Shown here: in pieces, positions 53,044-62,445 of the stretch
Layout of the letters: every line of letters begins with the position of its first letter
How positions within the stretch are numbered: position 1 is the stretch's first letter
DNA from: Treponema parvum
GTDB taxonomy: Bacteria; Spirochaetota; Spirochaetia; Treponematales; Treponemataceae
Direction of reading: 5' to 3'
Length of the DNA stretch: 64,000 nt
Assembly: GCF_017893965.1 (NCBI RefSeq)
Contig: NZ_CP054142.1
Span: 1,178,001-1,242,000, forward strand
Notes under the pieces: generated by a model
Database searches by the model: none
What the model saw: the letters and a program-made list of their open reading frames with translations, nothing else
What the model was told of the DNA's origin: nothing
Position numbers and translations under genes: made by a program

Positions 53044-53910
53044 ATGTCTAAAAAAAAGAATTTTTTATTCAACATAGATTTTTCGGAATTTTTATTTATC
53101 GTTTTTTTTCTTTTTTCAGGAGTAATGCTTGCGTTCAGTTCCCAGAGTTTTGTTTTAAATTTCAACAGAATAGGTTTTACCGTTTTGTCTACGATTCAAA
53201 AAGGCGTTTACAGCGTTGTTTCGGGAATAGAAAACAGTGTAAATGCCGTAAAAGAAGTTTCAAGGTTGAAAGCGGATTATAATGTTCTCACGGAAAAACT
53301 TAAAGATTTTGAAGCTATGCAGCGTTCAAATGCAGAGATACGCAAAGAAAACGAGCGCCTTCGCGCTCTGCTTGACTTTTCCGAATCTCTGGAACAAAAA
53401 AATATTCCAGCCCACATCATAGGCCGCGATATAGACGGTCTGTACGCATCGATGACAATAAACAAGGGCAGCGTTCACGGAATAAGAAAGAATCTTCCCG
53501 TTATTGCAATACAAAACGGTAATCCGGGCATCGTAGGAAAGATAACAAGCGTGGGGCGGTACACAAGCCAGCTTATGCCCGTTTATGACGTAAAATGCGC
53601 CGTATCCGCGCGCATTCAAAATACGCGGGACATAGGTCTTGCTACGGGGCAGGGAACATTTTCGAGTCCTCTCAAATTACAATACATACGAAAAAGAGTT
53701 TTGGAAGATCTTCATTACGGGGACATAGTAGTCACTTCAGGAGAAAACGATAACTATATCGGAAATATTCCCATAGGAACCATATCAAAGATTACGGTGA
53801 TAGATTATGATTCTTCGCTGAATATAGATCTTAATCCCGCAATCGATTTTATGAGGCTTGAAGACGTTCTCGTAATAGACCTGACGATGGCGAAAGATAA
53901 AAAGGACTGA
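53044..53910 (+). CDS. mreC: rod shape-determining protein MreC
   Basis: 288 aa. N-terminal membrane segment (residues ~14-36), a coiled coil (~65-115, VSRLKADYNVLTEKLKDFEAMQRSNAEIRKEN in outline), then the beta-rich MreC core (NKGSVHGIRKNLPVI, LMPVYDVKCAVSARI, HYGDIVVTSGENDNYIGNIPIGTI). Links MreB to the periplasmic synthases. Eleven bases after mreB. Confidence 0.94.
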   Translation: MSKKKNFLFNIDFSEFLFIVFFLFSGVMLAFSSQSFVLNFNRIGFTVLSTIQKGVYSVVSGIENSVNAVKEVSRLKADYNVLTEKLKDFEAMQRSNAEIRKENERLRALLDFSESLEQKNIPAHIIGRDIDGLYASMTINKGSVHGIRKNLPVIAIQNGNPGIVGKITSVGRYTSQLMPVYDVKCAVSARIQNTRDIGLATGQGTFSSPLKLQYIRKRVLEDLHYGDIVVTSGENDNYIGNIPIGTISKITVIDYDSSLNIDLNPAIDFMRLEDVLVIDLTMAKDKKD

Positions 53911-53912
53911 AA

Positions 53913-54419
53913 ATGGTTAAGTATATTTGCATTTTATTGTCGATATTGCTGGGCTTCGCCGTTTTTGAATCTGCGATACTGTCCAATATCTTATTTTTAC
54001 CTGCGATTCCCGATTTTCTTTTGCTTTGCGTCTTGTACTGTTCTTTTTCTTACGGGCGCAGATTGGGAGAAATCGCTGGTTTTTTTTCGGGAATTATAAC
54101 AGATTTTTTGAGTGGCTGCCCGTTCGGTCTGAACGCGCTTCTTAGGACAATGCTCGGATATACGAGCGGCTTTTTTTCAAAAACTTTCAGTACGGCAGGC
54201 GTTCTGATGCCCGCTCTGATTGCAGCCTGCGGTACGGTTTATAAAATGTTTTTACTGTGGTTTATCTCGCTTTTTTACCGCAGTGTAAGCACGTACAATC
54301 CGTTTTCTTTTTTATTTTTGACCGAATTAGCCCTGAATGTTTTTTTTGCTCCGATAGTTTTTAAATTTATGTCCGTATTTGATCCATTGTATTCTAAAGA
54401 ACAGAGGCTGCCGTTATGA
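53913..54419 (+). CDS. mreD: rod shape-determining protein MreD
   Basis: 168 aa, five or six membrane helices. IPDFLLLCVLYCSFSYGRRLGEIAGFFSGIITDFLSGCPFGLNALL is the conserved MreD region (residues ~28-75). Membrane part of the elongasome. Two bases after mreC, overlapping the PBP2 start by 4 bp (ATGA). Confidence 0.9.
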   Translation: MVKYICILLSILLGFAVFESAILSNILFLPAIPDFLLLCVLYCSFSYGRRLGEIAGFFSGIITDFLSGCPFGLNALLRTMLGYTSGFFSKTFSTAGVLMPALIAACGTVYKMFLLWFISLFYRSVSTYNPFSFLFLTELALNVFFAPIVFKFMSVFDPLYSKEQRLPL

Positions 54420-56275
54420 CCGAAGGTGCTATAGGACGGCAAACGCAGGAAAAAAAGCTTCACGTTTTTGTGCTTTTGAGCATCATCGTCTTAACTTTTA
54501 TAATATATTTTTCGCGTTTGTTTTCTTTACAGGTAATCGAGGGCGAAACCTACCGGACCAGGTCAAGAACCATTTCAAGCCAGGTAAATACTTTGTCGGC
54601 GCATCGCGGTGAAATTTTCGACAGGAATTTTACATCCCCGTTTGTAACGAATACGGATTCATTTGCCGTAAATATTACGCCGGCGGAAATTCCTATAGAC
54701 CTTTACGATACTGTGACGGCGAGGCTTTCTCACTATCTTAGCATTCCTAAAAGCGAAATAGACCGCCGCATACCTTCAAATATGAGGCGCTCTTTTACTT
54801 CCGTTGAAATACGCTCCAACGTATCGTTTAATATAATTACGAACATAGCGGAAAACATTATGGACTTACCCGGCGTTTCGTGGGTTTCAAAACCTATGCG
54901 CAACTATATCTACACGGGCTCTCTTTCTCATGTCATAGGCTACGTAGGAAACATAACAAAGGAAGAAATGACCGTCATGTACAACAAGGGCTATAAACCG
55001 AACAGCATAGTCGGCAAGACCGGAATTGAAAGACAGTACGACGATCTTCTTCAAGGCGTTCCGGGGCGTGAAATGAAAACCGTAGATGTGCGCGGAAGGA
55101 TCCTTTCCGACGAGCCTGTGATCGAACCTCCGCAAATGGGTAAGAATCTTGTTCTTACTATAAACAGAACGATACAGACGCTTGCGGAAAAGGCCTTGGG
55201 TAACCGTGTGGGAGCCGCCATTGTGTTAAAAGCCGATACGGGCGAAGTTTTAGCGATGGTTTCCTATCCATATTTTGATTCCAATATTTTTAACACTGAA
55301 AATTCCAACGCGGAATATGTAAAGCTCATGCAAAACGATAATAACCCCCTGCTGAACAGGGCCGTGAACGCGACATATCCGCCTGCCTCTACTTTTAAAG
55401 TCATAATGTCTGCGGCCTTGCTTTCGGAAGGAACTTTTCCTGAAGATAAAAAGATAGAATGTAAAGGAAAGATGTCTTACGGCGGGCGCGTTTTTCACTG
55501 TTGGCAGCACGAACCCGGACACGGTCATCTAGATCTGCGCGAAGCTCTTGCCCAGTCTTGCGATATTTATTATTGGACTGTGGGGCGGGATTTTTTAGGA
55601 GTGGACAGTATTTCTTATTATGCAAAGGAATTCGGTTTAGGGCAGGACACTAAGATCGATCTGCCCAGCAGAGCGAACGGTTTTATTCCTTCCGCGCAAT
55701 GGAAAGAAAGGCGCTATCATGAAAAATGGGTGGGCGGAGATACTATGGCTATTTCGATAGGTCAGGGCTATACACTTGTGACGCCGCTTCAGCTTGCAAA
55801 CATGATGGCTATGGTAGCAAACAAAGGAACAATATATCAGCCGCATCTTTTAAAAGAAATACGAAATCCCGTAAACGGAGAAGTCATTTCGGAAGTCAAT
55901 CCTAAAGTCCTTTTTCACTCGGATTCCATACCCGAAGAAGTGTGGAAAAAAGTTCAGGACGATCTGCGGTACACGATCACGGACGGTTCCGGAAAATATC
56001 CCATGGCAAATAAGGTTGTGCAAATAGCCGGCAAAACCGGTACGGCCGAAGTTTCGGACGTTAAAAAGGAAAACTGGCACTCTTGGCTTGTAGCTTACGC
56101 GCCTTATGACAAACCCGCAGAGGAGCGCATCGTCGTTGTTGTGCTTGTCGAAGCGGTTAACGCTTGGGAATGGTGGGCGCCCTATGCTACAAATATAATA
56201 TTTCAGGGGATTTTTGCAAATCAAAGCTATGACGAAGCCGTCGACGCTTTGGGATTCAGGTATTTGATCAAATAA
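54416..56275 (+). CDS. mrdA: penicillin-binding protein 2 (peptidoglycan transpeptidase)
   Basis: 619 aa, class B PBP. N-terminal membrane anchor (~16-38), a dimerisation/pedestal domain (NTLSAHRGEIFDRN, GKTGIERQYDDLLQGVPG), and the transpeptidase domain with the three penicillin-binding motifs: SxxK in PPASTFKV (Ser325), SxN-type SCD in QSCDIYYW, and KTG in AGKTGTAE (~540). Cross-links peptides during lateral growth. WWAPYAT near the C-terminus is a PBP2-like end. Partner of RodA, encoded 17 bp later. Confidence 0.95.
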   Translation: MTEGAIGRQTQEKKLHVFVLLSIIVLTFIIYFSRLFSLQVIEGETYRTRSRTISSQVNTLSAHRGEIFDRNFTSPFVTNTDSFAVNITPAEIPIDLYDTVTARLSHYLSIPKSEIDRRIPSNMRRSFTSVEIRSNVSFNIITNIAENIMDLPGVSWVSKPMRNYIYTGSLSHVIGYVGNITKEEMTVMYNKGYKPNSIVGKTGIERQYDDLLQGVPGREMKTVDVRGRILSDEPVIEPPQMGKNLVLTINRTIQTLAEKALGNRVGAAIVLKADTGEVLAMVSYPYFDSNIFNTENSNAEYVKLMQNDNNPLLNRAVNATYPPASTFKVIMSAALLSEGTFPEDKKIECKGKMSYGGRVFHCWQHEPGHGHLDLREALAQSCDIYYWTVGRDFLGVDSISYYAKEFGLGQDTKIDLPSRANGFIPSAQWKERRYHEKWVGGDTMAISIGQGYTLVTPLQLANMMAMVANKGTIYQPHLLKEIRNPVNGEVISEVNPKVLFHSDSIPEEVWKKVQDDLRYTITDGSGKYPMANKVVQIAGKTGTAEVSDVKKENWHSWLVAYAPYDKPAEERIVVVVLVEAVNAWEWWAPYATNIIFQGIFANQSYDEAVDALGFRYLIK

Positions 56276-56292
56276 AAAATGAAAGCGCTTAT

Positions 56293-57612
56293 ATGAAAAT
56301 AAATTTTTTTGTTTTTTTCGATTACATTCTTTTTTTCTGCGTGCTTGTTCTCAGCTGTTTGGGAATATCGTTTATATATTCTTCCGGAGTAAATTCGGAA
56401 GGAATATCCGTTTCTACCGAGTACATAAGGCAGATTGTATGGGTTTCGATCGGCGTCGTATTGCTCCTGTTGTTTTCAATATACGATTTCAGAAAGATCC
56501 GGCGTTTTTTGAATTGGATATCCGGCGCAATGATCATAATCCTTGTGTATACCAAATTTTTCGGAAGATATGTAAACGGAGCGCGCAGTTGGATAGGAAT
56601 AGCCAATCTCGGCGTTCAGCCGTCGGAATTTTGCAAAATAGTTTACATCCTGTTTCTTGCAGAGTATTTTGAAAAAAGCGTCCGTGAAAGTCCCGGAAAA
56701 AGATTTATAACGGCTTTATGCATAATGCTTTTGCCAATGACGTTGATCCTCTTGCAGCCGGATCTGGGAACGGCCTCCGTGTTCATACCGATATTTATAG
56801 TAATGTGTTTTGTTGCGGGCGTGCCTTTAAAATATATTTTACTGGTTGTGCTGACCGGCGGCCTGACGATACTGTTTACGATTATTCCCGTATGGCAGAG
56901 TGAAATTGCGCATCGCTCGTATAAAATTGTTTCCATTTTGACTTTTAGAAAGTACAGAATCTTAGTGATCGCGGCTTCGGCGGCGATCGCGCTGATCGGA
57001 GCTATCGGAAAGATAATTTTTAAAAATAATAAATACTATTATTGGATAGCGTTTTTTTTCGGAATACTTACCGTGTCGCTCATCACTTCTTACGGATTGG
57101 GGAAGGTATTAAAGACTTATCAACTGAAAAGGCTTATAGTTTATATCGATCCGTCGAGCGATCCGTTGGGATCAGGCTGGAATATTATTCAGTCCAAGAT
57201 AGCGATAGGTTCTGGCGGCCCCCGCGGCAGGGGATTTTTAAATGGAACGCAGAGCCATTACAGGTTTTTGCCTCAGCAGAGCACGGACTTTATTTTCAGC
57301 ATCTTATCCGAAGAATTCGGTTTTATAGGCGGATCGTTTGTTTTTATCTTATATCTTACAATTCTCGTAAGAATAATGTTCATAATGATAAACACAAAAA
57401 ACACCTTCGGCTACTATATTGCCTCGGGAATTTTAGGGATGTTTTTTTTCCATTTTGTTGTAAACGTGGGCATGGTTATGGGAATAATGCCTATAACCGG
57501 AATTCCTCTGCTGTTTTTGTCTTACGGCGGGTCTTCTCTTTTGACGGCAATGATCTGCGTGGGCTTACTTATAAGCGTAAACTTGAGAAAACTTGATCTT
57601 ATGGAAACGTAA
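56293..57612 (+). CDS. rodA: RodA, SEDS-family glycan polymerase
   Basis: 439 aa, about ten membrane helices. SEDS signatures: FGRYVNGARSWIGIANLGVQPSEFCKI (residues ~95-121), LLQPDLGTASVFIPIFIVM (~152-170, conserved Asp), the periplasmic loop QSKIAIGSGGPRGRGFLNGTQSHYRFLPQQSTDFIFSILSEEFGFIGG, and GIPLLFLSYGGSSLL at the end. Polymerises lipid II in the Rod complex with PBP2. One base separates it from the convergent sufU. Confidence 0.96.
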   Translation: MKINFFVFFDYILFFCVLVLSCLGISFIYSSGVNSEGISVSTEYIRQIVWVSIGVVLLLLFSIYDFRKIRRFLNWISGAMIIILVYTKFFGRYVNGARSWIGIANLGVQPSEFCKIVYILFLAEYFEKSVRESPGKRFITALCIMLLPMTLILLQPDLGTASVFIPIFIVMCFVAGVPLKYILLVVLTGGLTILFTIIPVWQSEIAHRSYKIVSILTFRKYRILVIAASAAIALIGAIGKIIFKNNKYYYWIAFFFGILTVSLITSYGLGKVLKTYQLKRLIVYIDPSSDPLGSGWNIIQSKIAIGSGGPRGRGFLNGTQSHYRFLPQQSTDFIFSILSEEFGFIGGSFVFILYLTILVRIMFIMINTKNTFGYYIASGILGMFFFHFVVNVGMVMGIMPITGIPLLFLSYGGSSLLTAMICVGLLISVNLRKLDLMET

Positions 57613-57613
57613 A

Positions 57614-58084
57614 TTACTGTTTGGCGCAGCAAGAGGGGTTCGCCGCCGAATTACAGCAACCTTCGCAGCCGAACATCTCTTTCATAGTTCTCCAGCCAAG
57701 CATTGCGCACTTTACGCGGGCAGGCATCTTTGCTATGTCCTGAAGTGACGCCGCTTCCTGGAGTTCTTCAATTTCCTGTTGCGTTACGGAGCCTTTTATC
57801 ATGCGCATGAATATGTCTACAAGATGAAGAGCTTCTTCTTTTGTTTTTCCTATCACAAGATCGAGCATTATGTCTACCGAAGCCTGCGATATTGCGCAGC
57901 CGGATCCTGAAAAACTTCCGTCTGTTATAATATCGTTTTCGATTTTAAGACTTAGCGTTATATTGTCGCCGCAGCTGGGATTTACTCCGTGCAGCGTTAA
58001 TGTGGGAAGATCCATTTGAGCTTTGTGGGTAGGATTAAGATTATGTTCGTTCAGTATTTCTCTGTATAATTCTTTAGTTTCCAT
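57614..58084 (-). CDS. sufU: SufU/NifU-like Fe-S cluster assembly protein
   Basis: 156 aa from ATG 58084 (GGATGGG just upstream); an ATG at 58105 is the alternative. SufU features: LHGVNPSCGDNITLSLKIEN, GSFSGSGCAISQASVDIML and MPARVKCAMLGWRTM, giving the three conserved Cys (~39, ~65 and ~125) with Asp (~41). The C-terminus has an additional Cys-rich tail (GCEGCCNSAANPSCC) that SufU proteins normally lack. Accepts sulfur from SufS, the gene just upstream, which overlaps by 11 bp. Confidence 0.92.
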   Translation of the reverse strand: METKELYREILNEHNLNPTHKAQMDLPTLTLHGVNPSCGDNITLSLKIENDIITDGSFSGSGCAISQASVDIMLDLVIGKTKEEALHLVDIFMRMIKGSVTQQEIEELQEAASLQDIAKMPARVKCAMLGWRTMKEMFGCEGCCNSAANPSCCAKQ

Positions 58085-59300
58085 AACCCATCCATTTTCG
58101 CACATTTTTTAGTTTTTCTATAAAGACGGTGACTTCGTCTTCCGTATTGTAAAAATACAGACTGGCCCTTGCGCTTGAAGGAATTCCCAAATATTCTCCG
58201 AGCGGCTGTGCGCAATGATGACCGGCCCTTACGGCGATTTTTTCGGTATCAAGCACGGTTGCGATGTCGTGCGGATGAACGCCTTCAACTGTGAATGTGA
58301 TTATTCCGCAGTGCTTGTCTGCGTCAGGGTGTCCTATTATGCGCACATGAGGGATATTTTTTATGCCTTCAAGCATGATGGCTGAAAGGTAGTTATCGTG
58401 TTCCGCGATTTTTTCAATCCCGATATTGCGGACATAGTCTATTGCGGCGGCGAGTCCTACGGCGCCTGCAGCGTTTACGGTTCCGGCTTCAAATTTTTGG
58501 GGGATTTCTGCGAACGTGGCTTCCTGCCGCGTAACATATTCGATCATTTCGCCGCCGCGTAAAAAAGGCGTCATGTTTTCAAGAAGTTCCTTTTTTCCGT
58601 ATAAGACGCCGGTTCCCATAGGCCCTGTTATTTTATGCCCGCTGAAAGCAAAAAAGTCGGCGTCCAAGTCTCGAACATCAACCTTTATATGCGGTACGGA
58701 CTGTGCACCGTCTACAACTATTACAGCCCCGTTTTTGTGAGCGATCCGGGCGATCTGTTTTACAGGATTCGTGATTCCCAATACGTTGCTTACCTGAGTT
58801 ATAGCAACTATCTTTGTTTTACGGCAGATCTTAGATTCTATTTCATCAGGATCGATTATACCGTTTTCTTTATTGCATTCTATGTAGACGAGTTTTGCGC
58901 CCTTCGCTTTGCAAACCATTTGCCACGGAAGAATATTGCTGTGGTGTTCCATCACGGAAACGACAATTTCATCACCGGCGTTTACGTTGGCCATGCCGTA
59001 GCTGTAGGCGACAAGATTTAGTGATTCCGTGGCGTTACGGGTAAAAATTATTTCCTCGTCGCCTTTTGCATTTATAAATTCCGCAATTGTGTGCCTGGCG
59101 TTTTCATACGCCTCTGTCGCTCTTACGCTAAGAGCGTAAAGGCCTCTTAAAGGATTTGCATTGTTTATTTCGTAGAAATTTTTCAAGGCTTCAATAACTT
59201 GAACGGGGCGCTGCGCAGTCGCCGCATTGTCGAAGTAAATCAATCCTTCGTTTTGTTTATTTGAAAAAAAAGGAAAATCCTTTCGGTAAATGTTATTCAT
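58074..59300 (-). CDS. sufS: cysteine desulfurase SufS
   Basis: 408 aa PLP enzyme, group II. YFDNAATAQRPVQVIEAL at the N-terminus, VMEHHSNILPWQMV, VVDGAQSVPHIKVDV, and the PLP lysine in FFAFSGHKITGPMGTGVLYG (~224). The catalytic Cys loop is RAGHHCAQPLGEYL (~358). Releases sulfur from cysteine for cluster assembly with SufU. No sufBCD is in view. A TTTAAT box lies 8 nt before the ATG with no ribosome site. Confidence 0.95.
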   Translation of the reverse strand: MNNIYRKDFPFFSNKQNEGLIYFDNAATAQRPVQVIEALKNFYEINNANPLRGLYALSVRATEAYENARHTIAEFINAKGDEEIIFTRNATESLNLVAYSYGMANVNAGDEIVVSVMEHHSNILPWQMVCKAKGAKLVYIECNKENGIIDPDEIESKICRKTKIVAITQVSNVLGITNPVKQIARIAHKNGAVIVVDGAQSVPHIKVDVRDLDADFFAFSGHKITGPMGTGVLYGKKELLENMTPFLRGGEMIEYVTRQEATFAEIPQKFEAGTVNAAGAVGLAAAIDYVRNIGIEKIAEHDNYLSAIMLEGIKNIPHVRIIGHPDADKHCGIITFTVEGVHPHDIATVLDTEKIAVRAGHHCAQPLGEYLGIPSSARASLYFYNTEDEVTVFIEKLKNVRKWMGYGN

Positions 59301-59337
59301 ATTTCGCTATTAAAGATACATTTTTTGCCGTAAAAAA

Positions 59338-59452
59338 GCAACTTATGGCGCAACAGCTAAGGCGAGAGTTTACGGCGAACGGTTTACGGCATGACAACTT
59401 ACGTTGCGACAACATATGGCGCAGTTTATGTTGCGACAACTTACGGCGACGG
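59338..59452. repeat. degenerate short tandem repeat between sufS and the TrmB-like gene
   Basis: About seven imperfect units of a CTTAYGGCGACAAC-like word, e.g. CTTATGGCGCAAC (59342), GTTTACGGCGAAC (59368), CTTACGTTGCGACAAC (59398), GTTTATGTTGCGACAAC (59424), CTTACGGCGACGG (59440). Together with the promoter and small ORF it fills the 374-bp gap 59301-59674. Confidence 0.55.
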
Positions 59453-59496
59453 TCGCACATATTTATTCAAGTAAAAATCTGACTTGAAAGTAACAC

Positions 59497-59525
59497 TTTA
59501 CAACTGAATGTGATTGACATATAAT
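59497..59525 (+). promoter_or_regulatory. promoter of the TrmB/ornithine cyclodeaminase cluster
   Basis: TTTACA (59497-59502), 17-bp spacer, perfect TATAAT (59520-59525). Start near 59532; leader to the TrmB-like ATG is ~140 nt. Confidence 0.65.
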
Positions 59526-59561
59526 ATTATGAAAGGAGGATAGTAGTTACTAAAGGTAGCT

Positions 59562-59615
59562 ATGCCTTTGCGTGGCGTGGCGCCGAAATCTGTTTTTATA
59601 ACAGGTATTGCATAA
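59562..59615 (+). CDS. possible 17-codon leader ORF
   Basis: ATG at 59562 preceded by AAAGGTAG, encoding MPLRGVAPKSVFITGIA then TAA. It lies in the leader of the TrmB-like gene. A strong AAAGGAGG a little upstream (59532-59539) is followed only by stop codons. No attenuator hairpin is evident, so coding is a guess. Confidence 0.25.
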   Translation: MPLRGVAPKSVFITGIA

Positions 59616-59674
59616 CTTCTAAAAACCGTTCATAGTATTTTTCGCGAAATTCAAATCGCAGGAAAGTTTTACGA

Positions 59675-60490
59675 ATGACGGATGAAATGGTTTTTTTGCT
59701 TAAAAATTTCGGATTTACCGAATCAGAAAGCAGAGTCTATGTTGCATTATTGGAGAGCGGTTCGTGTACAGGATACGAGGCAAGCAAAATTTCTGCGGTG
59801 CCGCGGTCTAAAGTATACGGAGTTCTTGAATCTTTAGTGCAAAAGGGAGCTGTTGTTTTAGCAAGACGTAATAAGAAGCTTTTTTACAATGCGCAGCCGG
59901 TTTCCGAAGTGTCCGATGTCATTAAAAAGAAAGTGACGGAAAATCTGAACAAGCTACAAAAAGCTGCGGAAAAAATCGGAGAACCCGAGTCGAATGAAGA
60001 TATTTGGAATTTATATTCGATGGATGCGGTAAAAATTAAAATGCATAAAATGCTGAACGATGCGGCTCAGGAAATTTGCATTCAGATTTGGGCCGACGAG
60101 TTGGATGCATGCATTGAAAATTGTCTTGTTAAAAAGCAAAAAGAGTTGGGCAAGGTACTTGTCGTATTATACGATCTGTCGGGAAAGTATGAAACAAAAA
60201 TAAAGAATGTGTACAAGCACGGTTTCGAGCAGGAAAAACTCGACGAACTGGGGAACCGTTGGCTTGTCGTAACGGTTGACGGAAAAGAAACTTTATCCGC
60301 GAGTATTAAAGACAACGGAAAAGTTGACGCTACTTATACGAAAAACAGCCGTATGGTGTTTTTTGCAAAAGAGTATACGCTCCATGATGCCTACAGTCTT
60401 AAAATGATCAATCACTTAAAACGACAGATTACGACGGAATTCGGAGAAGATATGAAAGCGCTTCGCAATGTGTTCTCTTTTTCAAATTAA
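59675..60490 (+). CDS. TrmB-family transcriptional regulator
   Basis: 271 aa. Winged-helix domain at residues ~5-75 (FLLKNFGFTESESRVYVALLESGSCTGYEASKISAVPRSKVYGVLESL), followed by a coiled segment and a C-terminal sensor domain of phospholipase-D-like type as in TrmB. Probably controls the transporter and cyclodeaminase genes behind it (58 bp gap); the effector is unknown. CAGGAAAG lies ~9 nt upstream of ATG. Confidence 0.85.
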   Translation: MTDEMVFLLKNFGFTESESRVYVALLESGSCTGYEASKISAVPRSKVYGVLESLVQKGAVVLARRNKKLFYNAQPVSEVSDVIKKKVTENLNKLQKAAEKIGEPESNEDIWNLYSMDAVKIKMHKMLNDAAQEICIQIWADELDACIENCLVKKQKELGKVLVVLYDLSGKYETKIKNVYKHGFEQEKLDELGNRWLVVTVDGKETLSASIKDNGKVDATYTKNSRMVFFAKEYTLHDAYSLKMINHLKRQITTEFGEDMKALRNVFSFSN

Positions 60491-60547
60491 GGCGGAACGC
60501 AATTAAGTATAAGCACATGATTCCGCCGATTCTTCAGGAGGCATTAT

Positions 60548-61417
60548 ATGCTTGTTACGATTATTCTTGCGTTGGTTGCCGTTGTAAACGGAATTTTCGT
60601 GGTGTATTTTGTGCGTGATTTGATTGCGCACAAAGGCGAATTTATGAAAGAACCGGGCAATCCGATTGCCATGGCGATTTCTTCTTTCGTTATTTTTCTT
60701 TTGTCTACCTTCGGAATTTCCGATTTTGCGATCGGTTCCGCCCTATATCCGAAAATTAAGTGGGTCGATGCGAAAAAACTTCCCGGTACGCTGAATACCG
60801 AATGCGTCGTTCCCGTCGCAGTTATGGCGCTCTGTTATATTTCAACCATCAATGTCGGAATGGCAACATTGATTATCGCAATCGTCTGTCAGGTAATCGG
60901 CGCTTATGTAAGCCCGCGCTTTGTCGTAAAACTTCCGGCAAACATTATAAAACGCTTTATTTCCGTAGGACTTTTAATTGCGGCAGCTCTTATTCTCGCA
61001 AACAAATTCAACATTTATCCTTCGGGAGGAGATGCGACTGCTCTTGTCGGTTGGAAATTGATTCTTTTTGCCGTATTGTGTTTAATTTACGGCGCGCTGA
61101 ACAATATCGGTATCGGCTCTTATGCTTTGACAATGGCAACCGTATATGCGCTCGGATTAAACCCTGGAGTAACGTTCCCGATCATGATGGGCGCTTGTAC
61201 TTTTTCCGTTCCCGTCGGTTCGATACAGTTTATTAAACTCGATTCGTACAGCAGAAAAATTACGTTCTTTACTTCCACGCTCGGCGTACTCGGCGTACTT
61301 GTCGCTGTCTTTGTCGTAAAGAGCCTTAACACGTCGGCTTTGCAGTGGGTTGTCGCGGCCGTTATCATTTACAGCGCGATCACCATGCTTTTAAGTTCAC
61401 GCAAAACGCAAGGGTAA
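60548..61417 (+). CDS. TSUP (TauE/SafE-like) membrane permease
   Basis: 289 aa, about eight hydrophobic helices arranged in two halves. The N-terminal half has FGISDFAIGSALYPKIKWVDAKKLPGTLNTECVVPVAVMA and the second half has YGALNNIGIGSYALTMATVYALGLNPGVTFPIMMGACTFSVPVGSIQFI, in the manner of TSUP anion/organic-acid transporters. Substrate unknown; the neighbour suggests an amino or keto acid. CAGGAGGC precedes ATG. Six bases before the cyclodeaminase gene. Confidence 0.75.
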   Translation: MLVTIILALVAVVNGIFVVYFVRDLIAHKGEFMKEPGNPIAMAISSFVIFLLSTFGISDFAIGSALYPKIKWVDAKKLPGTLNTECVVPVAVMALCYISTINVGMATLIIAIVCQVIGAYVSPRFVVKLPANIIKRFISVGLLIAAALILANKFNIYPSGGDATALVGWKLILFAVLCLIYGALNNIGIGSYALTMATVYALGLNPGVTFPIMMGACTFSVPVGSIQFIKLDSYSRKITFFTSTLGVLGVLVAVFVVKSLNTSALQWVVAAVIIYSAITMLLSSRKTQG

Positions 61418-61423
61418 TCCGAT

Positions 61424-62419
61424 ATGAAAATTACGATTCTTAATGCGAAGCAAATGAGCGAAGTCTTTACCATGAAGGATGCGATTCAAGCCGATAAAGA
61501 CGCGCTGCAATTGTATTCCGAAGGGAAAAGCAATATTCCGCTCCGTGCAAATTTGGACATAAAAAAGTACAACGGGCAAACCTTGTATATGTACGGTTAT
61601 GCAGAGAACGCGAAGGCTTCAGGCGTTAAAATAGTTTCCGTGTATCCAGACAATATCGAAAAAGGATTGACGAGCGTTCCTGCGACAATGATTTTAGTCA
61701 ACTGCGAAACCGGTGAAGTAAACTGCATGATGGACGGTACACATTTAACCAGAATCAGAACGGGAGCGGTCGCCGGAGCTGCAACGGATATTCTTGCCCG
61801 CAAGGACAGCAAAGTGTTCGCCCTTTTCGGAACCGGCGGTCAAGCCGAAAGTCAATTGGAAGCTGTGTTAAACGTTCGACATATTAAGCTGGTAAAAGTG
61901 TTCGACATAAACAAAGAGCGCGCCAAAACCTTTGCCGAAAAAATGACGCAAAAATTCGGCGCGAAATTCTCCGTTAAGATCGTATCGGCTTCTTCTGCGA
62001 CCGAAGCGGTTCAAGACGCCGATGTAATCACGGCGGTAACAACTGCGAACGAGCCTGTTTTTGACGGTTCCTTGGTAAAAAAAGGCGTTCATATAAACGG
62101 AGTCGGCTCCTATACTCCGTCGATGTCCGAAATCGATGAAAAAATCATCGTCGGCGCCTCCAAGGTATATGTCGACACGAACGACGCTGTAAAAGAGTCG
62201 GGCGATTTGATAAAGCCGATAAAAAAAGGTGTTTTCAGTGCCGACAAGATTACCGGTGAACTCGGCTCGGTGCTGTCTGGAAAAATTCCGGGAAGAACTT
62301 CAGAAGATGAAATAACCTTTTTTGAGACGACAGGAAGCGCAGTGCTCGACCTTGTAACCGGACAGCGCATATACGAAAAAGCCGTTCAGGCAAAAATCGG
62401 CAGCGTTATCGAAATATAA
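61424..62419 (+). CDS. ornithine cyclodeaminase/mu-crystallin family protein
   Basis: 331 aa NAD(P)-dependent enzyme family that turns ornithine into proline plus ammonia, or reduces cyclic imines and ketimines. Motifs: substrate loop NIPLRANLDIKKYNGQTLYMYGYAE, MMDGTHLTRIRTGAVAGAATDILAR (residues ~104-128), Rossmann loop FALFGTGGQAESQLEAVL (~133-150), and GVHINGVGSYTPSMSEID (~223-240). Several activities share this fold, so ornithine is not proven. Next to two transporters, it may work on imported amino acids. Confidence 0.88.
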   Translation: MKITILNAKQMSEVFTMKDAIQADKDALQLYSEGKSNIPLRANLDIKKYNGQTLYMYGYAENAKASGVKIVSVYPDNIEKGLTSVPATMILVNCETGEVNCMMDGTHLTRIRTGAVAGAATDILARKDSKVFALFGTGGQAESQLEAVLNVRHIKLVKVFDINKERAKTFAEKMTQKFGAKFSVKIVSASSATEAVQDADVITAVTTANEPVFDGSLVKKGVHINGVGSYTPSMSEIDEKIIVGASKVYVDTNDAVKESGDLIKPIKKGVFSADKITGELGSVLSGKIPGRTSEDEITFFETTGSAVLDLVTGQRIYEKAVQAKIGSVIEI

Positions 62420-62445
62420 AAAGAGCGCGCTGTTTTAACTTAACC

